A stretch of DNA of 63,720 nt, from positions 1-63,720 of the forward strand of contig CACWZA010000008.1 in the NCBI GenBank assembly GCA_902765215.1, read 5' to 3'. Shown piece after piece: positions 1 through 10,100 of the stretch. A model generated the notes under the pieces. That model was not told where the DNA came from. It searched no databases and saw nothing but the letters and a program-made list of their open reading frames with translations. Made by a program: the position numbers and the translations under genes. Numbering within the stretch: the first letter of the stretch is position 1; every line of letters starts with the position of its first letter. Origin of the DNA: an uncultured bacterium. Lineage in GTDB: Bacteria > Cyanobacteriota > Vampirovibrionia > Gastranaerophilales > Gastranaerophilaceae.

Positions 1-2595
1 AGAGTTGGAAGAAACAGTAGCAGAAGAAATAGTTGTAGTGCCTGCGTTATTTACAACCCCGCCGTTTCCTGATTTACTGAAACCACTCCAAATACCGTTA
101 TTTACGATAAATTGTTTACCGTTTCCGACATTAATACCTGCGTTGCCGTCACCATCAATTGTGTAACTTCCTGCATTCACAGTGAATTTAGATGCAACCT
201 GATCACCGATAGCGCCTGATGTATCGAGAATGGTTGCCAAATCTGCAGAAATATCTTCGTTTTTGCCGAGAGCATAAACACTTTCACCGCTTTCTCTTGC
301 AGCAACAACTAGGTTAGTTACATCAGTGTTATCAAAGGTTAGGTAACCGCCGTCTGTTTCAGCGTTGTAAACAACGAGATAACTGCCTGTAACCCCTGTG
401 ATTGAATCAGCGGTAAAGCTGCTTGAATTAAGACTGAAATAGTTTTTAAGTATATTATCAGCGACTTTTGTTTTTGTTATTTTTGTTGCAGAACCTGATA
501 ACACCTGTATCGCGGATATTATGAACCCATGCCCGTTATCATTTAGCCCGTCTGTTACTGTAACGTAGTCAGAGGCAGGAGTAGATGCACCTAAATCTGC
601 ATCTACTTTTACTTCAACATCAGAATTAAGTGTTATCGTTTTAAGCGATAGTGTTCCCGTACTCAGGTTTCTGAGGTCTAAGACTGAACCGTTTAGGTTT
701 AAATCAGAGCCATTTATAACGTCATCCGAACTCAGGGAAAGATTTGCGTTATAAATAGCGTTGTTAAGTTTTACATCCCCCGGATTTTCACCTTTAATAA
801 CAAGATTATAACCGTTAGCACCTGTAATAATGTCATCAATAACAAATTTACCGCCGTCTTTTGCATCAAATGTTATTGTTGCAGTATTTGAGTTAACATA
901 AATTGCCTGATTTCGTTTACCGCTTGTGTCCTGAACGTAGTTTCCTCTAAAGGTAGATGTTTTGTCGTCATTAGCAATAAATGTCAAATCAGATTCTGTG
1001 TAAATCGCACCACCAAAAGCTGTACTGTTAGACGATTTGACATAGTTATCAATGAAGGATGAATTGATAATACCACCGTTTGTTTTCCCGATTGAGGCAG
1101 GGGTAGAGGTTGTTGAATATACTGCAATAGCGCCACCGTATGAGACTGTTTTACCTTCTGCGTAGTTTCCGACAAAATCCGCAGTAATATTTCCGATTTG
1201 AGAAAGATTTGTGATTGCGCCGCCGATTGCAGTTCCGTTGGTTGATTTAACACTGTTACCCTTGAATGACCCTACAATATCGTCAAGTGTGGCATTGGTG
1301 TAGATTGCACCGCCAAGAGTGTCAGAATTTGCTTCAACTTTGTTCTCGTTCATTTCACCGGTAATTTTACCTATTGTTGAGTTGCTTGAGTTAAAGATTA
1401 CACCGCCCATATTTGGGGTTGTACCAGTACTTCTTGAGTAGTTACTTACAAAATTCCCTGTTATATCAGTTATTGATGAGCTTTCTATGTTGATGATTAC
1501 GCTGCCTGCGGTACTATTACCTTGTGTGTAGTTTCCTATGAAATCACCTTTAATGCTTCCTATTGTACCGCGTGCATTGTGGATTGTACCTCCTGCTGAC
1601 GGGTTTTGAGTGCTTATAATATCTACATAGTTGCCGATAAAATCACCCGTGATATCGCCTATTGTTGAGCTGTCATTGTAGATTGCACCGCCGTATGGGT
1701 ATTGTTGTCCATCTGAGGCAACATAGTTGTTTATAAAGTGTCCCTCTATGTCTCCGATTTCAGAGTTGTTAAAGTTGTAGATAGCACCGCCCCGTGCATC
1801 ACCTTCGTTACCTGACGCTTCTGAGTAGTTACCGATGAAGTTACCTTTAATGTTTCCTATCTTGGAACCGTCTCTGTTATCAATTGCACCGCCGTATGCT
1901 GTTTTTGTTCCTGAAGTATAGTTCCCTATAAAGTTACCTTCAATGTTACCGATTCTTGCTCCGCTTGCATTGTGAATAGCTCCGCCTCTTGTATAGTTTC
2001 CAATATTAGTAACATAGTTGCCGTAAAAGTTAGCGGTAATATTTCCTATTTTTGCACCGGAGGTAGTGTTTTCAATGGCTCCGCCAACAATTTGAGAGTC
2101 TGCATCAAGATTGTAGAAAGTCCCCATAATCGGCACTGATGAAATGTCAGTCGAGTTTGTGATTTTGAACAATTCCGAACTTTCATCAAAGTTTACGGTT
2201 ATTGTTACATTATCGTAAGGGGCTGCAATTGTGTAGTTTTGACTTGTATCACCTGTGCCGTAGGTCGTATTTCTAAGGGTGAGGTAATACGGTGTCTCAG
2301 TTGTTGTCCCTGTTACACTGTTGTAGATAAGAACCGTAATCTCATTTGTTGAGCCTGTTGTAGAAAGGGTGTATGCGCTTTTGTTACCGAGTGTCGGGGT
2401 CGTGACATCTGTTGCAAAGCCTGTTGAGTGGCCTTTAAAAGTTGTTGAGCTTTTTAAAGATGAGGTATGCGGATATGAAAAAGTTGAGCCGATTGCACTT
2501 CCTGAAGACAAGAATAAAAGAACACTAACTACTGTTGCAAGTGCAACAGTGAACACAGTATTAAAAATTTTGATTTGTGATTTTCTCATACGCAT
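1..2595 (-). CDS. Large repeat beta-helix surface adhesin (5' part, truncated by left window edge)
   Basis: An open frame of 865 codons without a stop runs from ATG at 2595 off the left edge. The N-terminus (MRMRKSQIKIF followed by a hydrophobic run to LLFLSSGSA) looks like a Sec signal peptide. From about residue 140 to 430 there are roughly ten imperfect repeats of 25-35 residues with the core GGAI(Y/H)N...IGNI.GNFIGNY, rich in Gly, Asn and Thr. The following part (about residues 430-865) is a Ser/Thr/Asn/Val-rich repeat-poor region typical of autotransporter-type right-handed beta-helix passengers. Such proteins are surface-exposed or secreted adhesins or polymorphic outer-membrane proteins. 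The translocator domain, if any, would lie beyond the window. A second in-frame ATG is at 2589. Seen: signal, repeats, open frame. Inferred: surface location. Specific function unknown. Confidence 0.8.
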   Translation of the reverse strand, partial: MRMRKSQIKIFNTVFTVALATVVSVLLFLSSGSAIGSTFSYPHTSSLKSSTTFKGHSTGFATDVTTPTLGNKSAYTLSTTGSTNEITVLIYNSVTGTTTETPYYLTLRNTTYGTGDTSQNYTIAAPYDNVTITVNFDESSELFKITNSTDISSVPIMGTFYNLDADSQIVGGAIENTTSGAKIGNITANFYGNYVTNIGNYTRGGAIHNASGARIGNIEGNFIGNYTSGTKTAYGGAIDNRDGSKIGNIKGNFIGNYSEASGNEGDARGGAIYNFNNSEIGDIEGHFINNYVASDGQQYPYGGAIYNDSSTIGDITGDFIGNYVDIISTQNPSAGGTIHNARGTIGSIKGDFIGNYTQGNSTAGSVIINIESSSITDITGNFVSNYSRSTGTTPNMGGVIFNSSNSTIGKITGEMNENKVEANSDTLGGAIYTNATLDDIVGSFKGNSVKSTNGTAIGGAITNLSQIGNITADFVGNYAEGKTVSYGGAIAVYSTTSTPASIGKTNGGIINSSFIDNYVKSSNSTAFGGAIYTESDLTFIANDDKTSTFRGNYVQDTSGKRNQAIYVNSNTATITFDAKDGGKFVIDDIITGANGYNLVIKGENPGDVKLNNAIYNANLSLSSDDVINGSDLNLNGSVLDLRNLSTGTLSLKTITLNSDVEVKVDADLGASTPASDYVTVTDGLNDNGHGFIISAIQVLSGSATKITKTKVADNILKNYFSLNSSSFTADSITGVTGSYLVVYNAETDGGYLTFDNTDVTNLVVAARESGESVYALGKNEDISADLATILDTSGAIGDQVASKFTVNAGSYTIDGDGNAGINVGNGKQFIVNNGIWSGFSKSGNGGVVNNAGTTTISSATVSSNS

Positions 2596-2906
2596 ACTGT
2601 GAGTACTCTATCCCTCCCCAGATATAGAGTAGACCTCGTCGGATATTCTTTCTCATCTTCCCCGGGTCGCCACCCGAGCTTATACAATTTGCTCAACAAT
2701 AAACTGTATTAATTATATTATAATGTATTATTTTACATCATGCCATATATAATTTTCCACAAATATAATATGTTTTAAAAATCAAACTATCAGCGGTTTT
2801 CGGGGGTATAAATATGGTGAAGTTTTGTAACAAAGTTGACAGCTCTTAAAGTTTCTTAACATTTTACTAAAAATCAAACCATATAAAGGTTTAAAGGGTA
2901 TAAATT
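2596..2906. other. Intergenic region between the adhesin gene start and the dnaX end
   Basis: About 310 bases without a convincing gene. The part next to the adhesin holds its structured leader and -10-like motifs. The part next to dnaX is AT-rich and holds two loosely similar stretches (near 2780 and 2870: AAAAATCAAAC, then a GG-rich step, then GTATAAAT). No clear terminator was seen for dnaX. Confidence 0.5.
2601..2678 (-). promoter_or_regulatory. Structured 5' leader of the adhesin gene: two hairpins, SD-like sequence in a loop
   Basis: Read on the minus strand, a GC-rich hairpin (CTCGGGT, loop GGCG, ACCCGGG; 2678-2661) is followed by a perfect 8-bp hairpin (TACTCTAT / ATAGAGTA; 2631-2604). 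The 12-nt loop of the second hairpin contains the purine run GGGGAGGG (2619-2612), the only good Shine-Dalgarno-like sequence, about 16 nt from the ATG at 2595. -10-like TATAAT motifs on the minus strand at 2717-2712 and 2722-2717 would give a leader of roughly 110 nt. The local GC content is far above the surroundings. I do not recognise a named RNA family; translational control by SD presentation is inference. Confidence 0.45.
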
Positions 2907-4751
2907 TTATTCTAAAACTTTACCGTCAAAAATGTCCTTAATCCATTGTCCCTGTTCTGAAAGACCGGAATCTTCTCCTTCATTTTGCAAATCACCCTTT
3001 ATTTGTTCTTCATCAAGAGTTTTTTTTTCATCCTCTGTAATGATATCGTCTTCGTCTGCAAGTGTCATTTCAGGAACAACAGATTGCTTTTTCTGAGGCA
3101 ATTTTGCTTTTGGTATCTCAGCATCTTCTGCACGGCGTTCTCTTATGATAACAGGAACATCATTTAACCCTGTAATAGAATATATTGCCTTAGCCAGTCT
3201 TTTCTTCTTATCAGGGTTGCTGAAATTCTTATCAATAAAACTTTGTTTATTTGCAACAATAACTATGCTTTCTTCATCACATTGAATCATTGAAGTCATT
3301 GCGGACATTATCGCAAGTCCCGCAGGGTCTTGAATAAGCGAGTTAAGAACCTGTGACCATAACGATTTTAAATCGCTTGTCTGAACTTTATTTACAGGTT
3401 TTTCTGCAGGCTGTTCCTGAACTTTTACCGGCTCTTGAGTTTCTGCCTCACTAGGAATAGTTTCATCTTTTTTTATTTCTTCTGCAGGTTGCGGGGTTTC
3501 TGTTTTTTGTTCAACAACCTTAGGAGTTTCAACAACTTCCTTAACTTTAACAGGTTGAAGGTTAATTGGCATTCTTGGTGCTGCTTGTACAGGTTCACCG
3601 CCTTCCAGCCGTGAAATTCTTGCTTCTAAGTCCATTAAGCGGGTGTTGTCACTAAGGTTAGCCAAATCAATTAAAGCAACCTCAAGCCACATTTGTTGGT
3701 TAGTTGTTTCTTTTAGTTCTTTTATATAATCTGCAGTTTTATTTATAAAAAAGACTATCTGATGCTTTTCTAATGCTGTGTTCAAAGGTTCCAGCTGAGC
3801 AAGTCTGTCTTCTGAAAGTCCTGTTAATTCAATCGCAAATTTTTTGTCGCAGGTTTTAGAAATTAACATGTTTTTAAAGAACAGCATCAGGTTTGTTAAT
3901 ATCTGAATAGGCTCATTACCGTCATTGTATATCTTTTCTAATGAAGTAACTGCAGCGCTTCCGTCAGAATTTATAATATGAGTGCTTAATTCGAGTAATG
4001 ATTCAAAGGACAATCTGCCAAGAAGACTGTTTATATCGTCTTCAGTAATTTCTGCATTTGCACCCATAGTGCTAACTTGATCAAGTAATGCAAGACTGTC
4101 ACGCATACCGCCAGCAGAACTCTTTGCAATAAGAGATAGGGCACCGTCAGTAATTTTAATATTTTCTGCGTTTGCAATTTTTCTTAAATGTTCAACTATG
4201 TCATTGGTTGTAATTCGTTTAAAATCAAATCTTTGGCAACGACTTTTAATTGTATCAAGAACTTTATGTGATTCTGTTGTTGCAAGGATAAATATAACAT
4301 TCTTAGGCGGCTCTTCCAATGTTTTCAACAAAGCATTGAAAGCCTGTACCGTAAGCATATGAACTTCGTCTATTATATAGATTTTGTATTTGCCATGAAC
4401 AGGGGCATAGTTTACTTTTTCAAGAATTTCATGTGCATCATCAACGGAACGGTTACTTGCCGCGTCAATTTCAATAACATCAATAGGAATAGTGTTTGTT
4501 ATTGATTTACAGCTTTCACATTCTTCACAAGGGGTTACAGTCGGTCCGTTTATACAGTTTAAAGATTTTGCAAGTATTCTCGCTGTAGAAGTTTTACCTG
4601 TTCCTCTCGGGCCTGTAAATAAATAAGCATGAGAAATTTTATTTAACTTAATTGCATTGGTAAGAGCACGCTTAATGTGTGCCTGTCCTACAACATCCTC
4701 AAGCTTCTGAGGCCTATATTTTCTGTATAACGGTAAATATCCCTCATTCAT
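2907..4751 (-). CDS. dnaX: DNA polymerase III clamp-loader subunit gamma/tau
   Basis: Clamp-loader ATPase that loads the beta sliding clamp at the replication fork. The 614-residue protein starts MNEGYLPLYRKYRPQKLEDV, the usual DnaX opening. It has Walker A GPRGTGKT at residues 47-54, four zinc-binding cysteines (C66, C75, C78, C81), the Walker B/DEVH-type motif IIDEVHML and the sensor IKSRCQRF. A Pro/Glu/Lys-rich linker separates the ATPase/collar from a tau-like C-terminal domain. The frame stays open upstream to 4826, but that extension reads into the divergent gene and does not resemble DnaX, so ATG 4751 is chosen. No SD is visible; TATACT lies 9 nt before this ATG, so translation may be leaderless. 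An internal frameshift signal for gamma was not identified. Confidence 0.95.
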   Translation of the reverse strand: MNEGYLPLYRKYRPQKLEDVVGQAHIKRALTNAIKLNKISHAYLFTGPRGTGKTSTARILAKSLNCINGPTVTPCEECESCKSITNTIPIDVIEIDAASNRSVDDAHEILEKVNYAPVHGKYKIYIIDEVHMLTVQAFNALLKTLEEPPKNVIFILATTESHKVLDTIKSRCQRFDFKRITTNDIVEHLRKIANAENIKITDGALSLIAKSSAGGMRDSLALLDQVSTMGANAEITEDDINSLLGRLSFESLLELSTHIINSDGSAAVTSLEKIYNDGNEPIQILTNLMLFFKNMLISKTCDKKFAIELTGLSEDRLAQLEPLNTALEKHQIVFFINKTADYIKELKETTNQQMWLEVALIDLANLSDNTRLMDLEARISRLEGGEPVQAAPRMPINLQPVKVKEVVETPKVVEQKTETPQPAEEIKKDETIPSEAETQEPVKVQEQPAEKPVNKVQTSDLKSLWSQVLNSLIQDPAGLAIMSAMTSMIQCDEESIVIVANKQSFIDKNFSNPDKKKRLAKAIYSITGLNDVPVIIRERRAEDAEIPKAKLPQKKQSVVPEMTLADEDDIITEDEKKTLDEEQIKGDLQNEGEDSGLSEQGQWIKDIFDGKVLE

Positions 4752-4783
4752 GATATTATTAGTATAACATAAAGGAATATTAT

Positions 4784-5668
4784 ATGAACTACATAATGCC
4801 AAAACCGTTAAAAAAAGGTAATACAATTGCTTTTATTGCTCCTGCGGGCAGCGTTCTTGATAAAGATGCAATATTAAGAGGGAAAGATTTTTTTGAAAAT
4901 AATGGATATAATGTTGTTTTTTCAAAGCATTTATTTAATCAAAATAAGTATTTTTCTGATATTGATGAGAACAGATTGAGCGATTTATGTTGGGCTTTTG
5001 AGGACAATAACATTGATGCAATTATCTGCGGACGGGGTGGTTACGGTTGTCTGAGGCTTATAGAAAAAATAGACTATACTTTAATAAAAGATAATCCAAA
5101 ATTGTTCTGCGGTTATTCTGACATTACCGTTCTGTCTGCCATGTTTCTGAAAAAGTCCGGTTTAATCTCATATTCAGGACCTATGGTAAGAGGTGATTTC
5201 GGGCAAGAGCATGTATCTCAATATACTGTTAACAATTTCTTTGATGCAGTCAGTCAAAAACCGTTATGTTTTAATAGTTCTAAAATATATAAGAGTGGTA
5301 ATTCCGAAGGTTTAATGTTTGGTGGTAATTTGGCATCGATAGTGTCTTTATGCGGTATTGATTTTCTTCCGGATGAAGATTTTATTTTCTTTACCGAGGA
5401 TCTAAATGAGCCTGTTTATAAGATAGATAAAATGATAACTCAATTGTTTAATATTGATAGTTTTAAAAAGAATGTAAAAGGTCTTATACTCGGTGATTTT
5501 TTGGACAGCGGTTATCCTGAACAGCTTGATGAACTGTTTTCGGAAATCGGAGTTAAATATAATATTCCAGTCCTCGGCGGATTTAAAATAACGCACGAAA
5601 AGGACAAGATAACGGTTCCTTATGGTAAAAAAGGCCGTATTAACGGAGATACTCTATTTATCGATTAA
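4784..5668 (+). CDS. Peptidase S66 family LD-carboxypeptidase
   Basis: Murein-recycling type LD-carboxypeptidase, or a MccF-like relative, of the S66 serine peptidase family. Family features in this 294-residue protein: the N-terminal PAGSV segment, GRGGYG, nucleophile elbow GYSDIT with Ser112, the FTEDLNEP..KID segment with Glu205, and GFKITH with His271, giving a Ser-Glu-His triad. No signal peptide, so a cytoplasmic location fits peptidoglycan tetrapeptide recycling. The start is ATG 4784 with AAGGA about 8 nt upstream; MPKPLKKG at 4796 is an alternative. It is divergent from dnaX and overlaps miaB tail to tail by 15 bp. LdcA-like versus MccF-like substrate cannot be settled from sequence. 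Confidence 0.9.
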   Translation: MNYIMPKPLKKGNTIAFIAPAGSVLDKDAILRGKDFFENNGYNVVFSKHLFNQNKYFSDIDENRLSDLCWAFEDNNIDAIICGRGGYGCLRLIEKIDYTLIKDNPKLFCGYSDITVLSAMFLKKSGLISYSGPMVRGDFGQEHVSQYTVNNFFDAVSQKPLCFNSSKIYKSGNSEGLMFGGNLASIVSLCGIDFLPDEDFIFFTEDLNEPVYKIDKMITQLFNIDSFKKNVKGLILGDFLDSGYPEQLDELFSEIGVKYNIPVLGGFKITHEKDKITVPYGKKGRINGDTLFID

Positions 5669-6982
5669 TTCGCCTTTCAGGTACCAAGTCATTGAACCTG
5701 TTATTTTTACATCGATAAACTCGCCTGTTAAGTCTGTATCACAAGGTATATGAACCATTTTGTTGTTTCTGGTTCTGCCTGAAATAACATTTTTACCGTT
5801 ATGATTTTCAAACTTTTCTACCAGTACTTCCATTGTTCTGCCGATATATTTTTTATTTGACAGCACGCAACATTCTCTATTTGTTTCGTTAAGTCTTGCC
5901 AAGCGTTCAATTTTTTCATCTTCGGGGATAAACTTATCAACCCATTTAGCAGCAACAGTTTTTTCTCTTGGAGAGTATGCTGCTGTATTAGAGTAATCAA
6001 GTTCGAGTGCCAGCATAGTTTTTAATGTATTTTGAAACTGTTCTTCTGTTTCACCCGGGAAACCTGCAATGAAATCGCTTGTGATAGTTACATCTTTTAT
6101 CTTATCTCTGAGGTGTTCGCAGATTGTAGTATATGTAGGAACATCATATCTTCTGTTCATTTTCTTTAGAACTTCGTTGTCCCCTGATTGCATAGGAATA
6201 TGAAAATATTCGCATACTTTGTCACACTCATTTACTGTGTCGATAAGTTCTTCCGTAATATCAGTCGGGTATGATGTAACAAATCTGATTCTGAATTTTC
6301 CGTATTCGTCAATTTCATTAATCGCTTTTAGAAGCCCCGAGAGGTTAACCGTTTCACCGTTAAGACCTTCTCCCTTGTAACTGTCAACATTTTGTCCAAG
6401 AAGTGTTATTTCTTTAAAACCTTCAGAAAGTGCCTTTTTTACTTCTGCCATTATGTTTTTGAAATCTCTTGAGCGTTCTCTCCCTCTTGTATAAGGAACA
6501 ATACAGTATGAACAGAAATTGTTGCACCCTTCCATAATAGGAACCCATGCATTTACGCTCTTAACCCTATTTATTTTGCAGTCCTTTTCTGCGTAAGGGG
6601 TTTCATCGCAAGAACATACTCTTTCCCCTTCTTCAACGCGTTTTAATAGCTCAGGAAGTTCGTATAATCTTTGTGTTCCGAGTACCAAATCAACATAAGG
6701 TGCGCGTTTAAATAAATCTTCTTTAACTTGCTGTGCTACACATCCTGAGAAGGCAATTTTAATATTTGGGCGGTTCTTTTTCCACTTGCCCCAAACACCT
6801 ATTTGGCTGTAAGCCTTATCTTCAGACAATTTTCTTATAGAACATGTGTTTACAATAAGCAAATCCGCTTTTTTAGGTTCATCAGTCCGTTCATAGTCTA
6901 AATACTCAAGCATACCGAACATGCGTTCAGCATCTGATTTATTCATCTGACAACCCATTGTTTCAATATATACTTTTTTCAT
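5654..6982 (-). CDS. miaB: tRNA-2-methylthio-N6-dimethylallyladenosine synthase
   Basis: Radical-SAM methylthiotransferase that converts i6A37 to ms2i6A37 in tRNAs reading UNN codons. The 442-residue protein has the UPF0004 domain with Cys11, Cys47 and Cys81 for the auxiliary 4Fe-4S cluster, the radical-SAM motif CNNFCSYC (Cys153, Cys157, Cys160), the family segment VPYTRGRERSR and a C-terminal TRAM domain (about residues 375-440). Length is normal for MiaB. ATG 6982 is the natural start. It lies just downstream of a tRNA gene in the same orientation and overlaps the converging S66 gene by 15 bp. Confidence 0.96.
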   Translation of the reverse strand: MKKVYIETMGCQMNKSDAERMFGMLEYLDYERTDEPKKADLLIVNTCSIRKLSEDKAYSQIGVWGKWKKNRPNIKIAFSGCVAQQVKEDLFKRAPYVDLVLGTQRLYELPELLKRVEEGERVCSCDETPYAEKDCKINRVKSVNAWVPIMEGCNNFCSYCIVPYTRGRERSRDFKNIMAEVKKALSEGFKEITLLGQNVDSYKGEGLNGETVNLSGLLKAINEIDEYGKFRIRFVTSYPTDITEELIDTVNECDKVCEYFHIPMQSGDNEVLKKMNRRYDVPTYTTICEHLRDKIKDVTITSDFIAGFPGETEEQFQNTLKTMLALELDYSNTAAYSPREKTVAAKWVDKFIPEDEKIERLARLNETNRECCVLSNKKYIGRTMEVLVEKFENHNGKNVISGRTRNNKMVHIPCDTDLTGEFIDVKITGSMTWYLKGELIDK

Positions 6983-6999
6983 TTTATACCCCTATAAAA

Positions 7000-7073
7000 T
7001 ATGCCCGATGGGAATTGAACCCATGACCTTGAGTTTCGGAAACTCACACTCTATCCAACTGAGCTACGGGCAC
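7000..7073 (-). tRNA. tRNA-Arg (anticodon CCG)
   Basis: Folds as a complete cloverleaf on the minus strand. The acceptor strands GTGCCCG and CGGGCAT pair with one G-U at position 1-72. The anticodon stem TGAGT/ACTCA encloses the loop TTCCGAA (anticodon CCG, reading CGG). The T arm is ATGGG-TTCAATT-CCCAT. The discriminator is A and no CCA is encoded. It sits between miaB and the RTX-like gene. Confidence 0.95.
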
Positions 7074-7104
7074 AACTGCATTGATTATAACACAAACTAA
7101 AATC

Positions 7105-10100
7105 TTATGGGCAAAGGTTGTCTGATGGGGTATCTGTAAATGTAAGAGTCAAATCAGGTACTTCATTGTTTGTATTTGCAATTATAATGTCTGTTTGAGA
7201 ATTTGTATTCCAAGATAAAGTTTCTGACACAACTGCAGATAAATCAGACTCATCATAATATAAATATTGATTGCTTTGAGCTGTTCCCTGTCCCATTAAT
7301 AACCGTTCACCGTAGTAAGCGGTGTCATAAATAACTATATCCGGTTTAATTGAATAAAATTTTTCAAGATCGAGATTTAATATATCAGCGGAATCCCATA
7401 CATTAACAAGCGAAACGGATGTATCTGTCAGATTATTTATAGTGTATGCATGTGCAGGTACAATGCCGATTTTGTCTAATTCAATCATAGGTTGCGTCGC
7501 ACGGGCTGTTCCTACTGTTATATTTGAGATATCCCCGTTTTTATATGCGGTCCATAATTCGTTGAGCTTATCGCTAAAATCATCATCATAATTTACACAG
7601 GTAATATCAAGTGAGCCATAAATATAATCTGATAATGTATTATAATATGTTGTTTTTACTGATGCATCATCAATTGTTTTTACAGGACTTGTCGGGTTAA
7701 AATATGTTTCAAGTTTAGCTTTGTCGTAGGCAGAATTTTCATTCAGAAGTTTATTCAGAGCCATGTCAATAAGTGCAACATCTAAATCTCCGCTAACATA
7801 CGATAATTCTACTTTGTTGCCGCTACTGTCATAGCCGGTTGTCTTTAACTCAGACAAAGCAACATTTGTTGTATTATTGCCGTCATAGTTGTTGAATTTT
7901 ACGGAATAATTTTCATTATCAACCTGTGTTATAGTTACATAGTTATTTATTGACTCAAAATCTTTACTTTTTGAAAGACTTTCAAGAATGGCAAACAGTC
8001 TGCAGTCACCACCGAGGTCGCCCTGTTCAAACCATCCGATTTGAGCGTCTATATCAGTCGTGTTATCCTGAATCCCTCTAAATTCTTCGCAATTTGTTAT
8101 TGTGCAATAATCTGATGTGCTGTCACTTGATAAAACAAAGGCCCTTTGTACTCTGTCAGAACCGTCTCCTGTATCAATATTATTATGTCCGCCAAAGTAT
8201 GTAACATAATCATTGCCATCACCTGTTATAATTGTATTATAGCTGGACATTAACTGGAACTTAATGCTTGAATCAAGTGCTGTTCCTACTCTAACAATAT
8301 CGTTTTCATCGCCTGTAATTACTTTATTGTTGTTTCCAAGCAGAATTATATCATCCTTTTGCCCCTCTGCAGCAGTAATCTGTATATAATTGCCTTCAAC
8401 AACTAATCTGCCGTTTTCAAGGTAGGCTAGTTTTACTGTTTCACTCTCTGTCAGCGATTTCAGAGTGTAATTAAGGTCTTTTCCTGAAAATGTGTTTGTT
8501 AATATGAGTTCCGTATTAATATCTTTTGAAAGATTTATATATTTTGATTTTCCGTTTTTGCTTAATACATCATAGTATGTATTAAGTTCAGTTGTTTCAT
8601 TTCCAATTTGAATATATTTAACGCTTGTTCCTTTTAAGTAATTATCAATTGTGACAGCATCTGTTTCTCCGTAGCTAATAATCATATCATTATTGTTATA
8701 TGAAAATTTTAAATTTGTTCCTTTATCAAAAACGAGTGTATCAGTACCTTTTCCTTTGACAATAGTATCTTGTCCGTCACCGGAGTGAAAGATAATCTTG
8801 TTGTTCCCTGCTCCGGCATTTATGCTGTCTTTGCCTTTTCCTGGCGTAATAGTGTCGTTTGATATTTTACTTCCGGTCGTATCGTCAGCAATAATAACAT
8901 CATTGTATTCGGTACCTTTAATAGTACCTTTCCCGTTGATTTCAAAACCTTTGGTTAAATTCACAATATCATTTAAATCTGTATATTTTGTATCACCAAT
9001 ATAGAACTCGTACTGTGAGTGTTTTTTACCCGTTGTAAAATATTTTTCAAGTATAAGATAGGAACCGCTTTCTGTGTTACGAAGCATTAAATTGTTCCCA
9101 ATTTTTGAAAATACATAATCACTGTCTAATTTTTCTGAGAAAACAATTTTTTGAGTTGCATTTAGATTTTGTTCTTTTAATGTGATAGCACCGAAATCGC
9201 CACCTGTATTATTTATGTTGAAGGTATTTACCTCACCGCCTGCATATATAGTCGAGATTGTGTGCCCTTCAATATTAAAGGTATCTTTATCTTTCCCTGT
9301 TTTTACAGTGTTAGTACCTGATCCGTATAAAGATATTTCATTGTCACCGTTACCTGCGGTTATTTTATTGGTATTCCCACCATAAACTTTAATAATATCC
9401 TTGCCGGTTCCGGTAGTTACTGTTTTATTTCCGTCATAGGTTTCAATTTCGTTTCCGTCATTACCACCGGTTATTTTATCTGTATAACCTACTGTGCTTT
9501 TAATTATGTTATAACCGCCTTTAGCGGAAATTGTTGCATTGTGCTGCAACAAACTCGCATCTATAGATTCATTAAATCTTGAACCTGTGAATCCCCCTTT
9601 ACTGTTAAAATCTTTGGCTATATATGATAAGTAGTTGTCCTGATTCAGATTAAGAGTGTTATCATTTCCAAATATAATATTTACAGACCCCTCGGCACCC
9701 GTAACATTTGATTTTGCAAAGTTTTTCAGGGTAATTGTACCATATTCTTTTACAATGATTATCAGATTTTTTCCTGATACTTTAATATCTAAATCATCTT
9801 TTCCTGTTAATTCATAACTTTGCACATCTATTTTGAGTTTTTCACCTTTAGTCAGGGTAATAGTATCTTTATCAAAACTACCGCTGTAGATAAGAGTATT
9901 CTGCCCTTTTCCGCCTGTTATTTTATCGTTTCCGAGGGTAGAATATACAGTATCATCCCCATCTCCGCAGTTAATTGTATCAATATATTTTGTTGCGGTT
10001 ATAAAGTCGTCTCCGCCTTTTGCATTGATGGTCATTCCTTTAAACTTTTTGTTTACATCAGGCTTCTCATTCCCGTTTTTATCCACAATAGTATAACCGC

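Noticed and set aside
2369-2602. 77-aa plus-strand open frame at the adhesin start
   Set aside because: It is antisense to the signal peptide and N-terminal coding region of the adhesin and has no SD or family.
4752-4826. 25-residue N-terminal extension of DnaX
   Set aside because: Not DnaX-like and overlaps the start of the divergent S66 gene.
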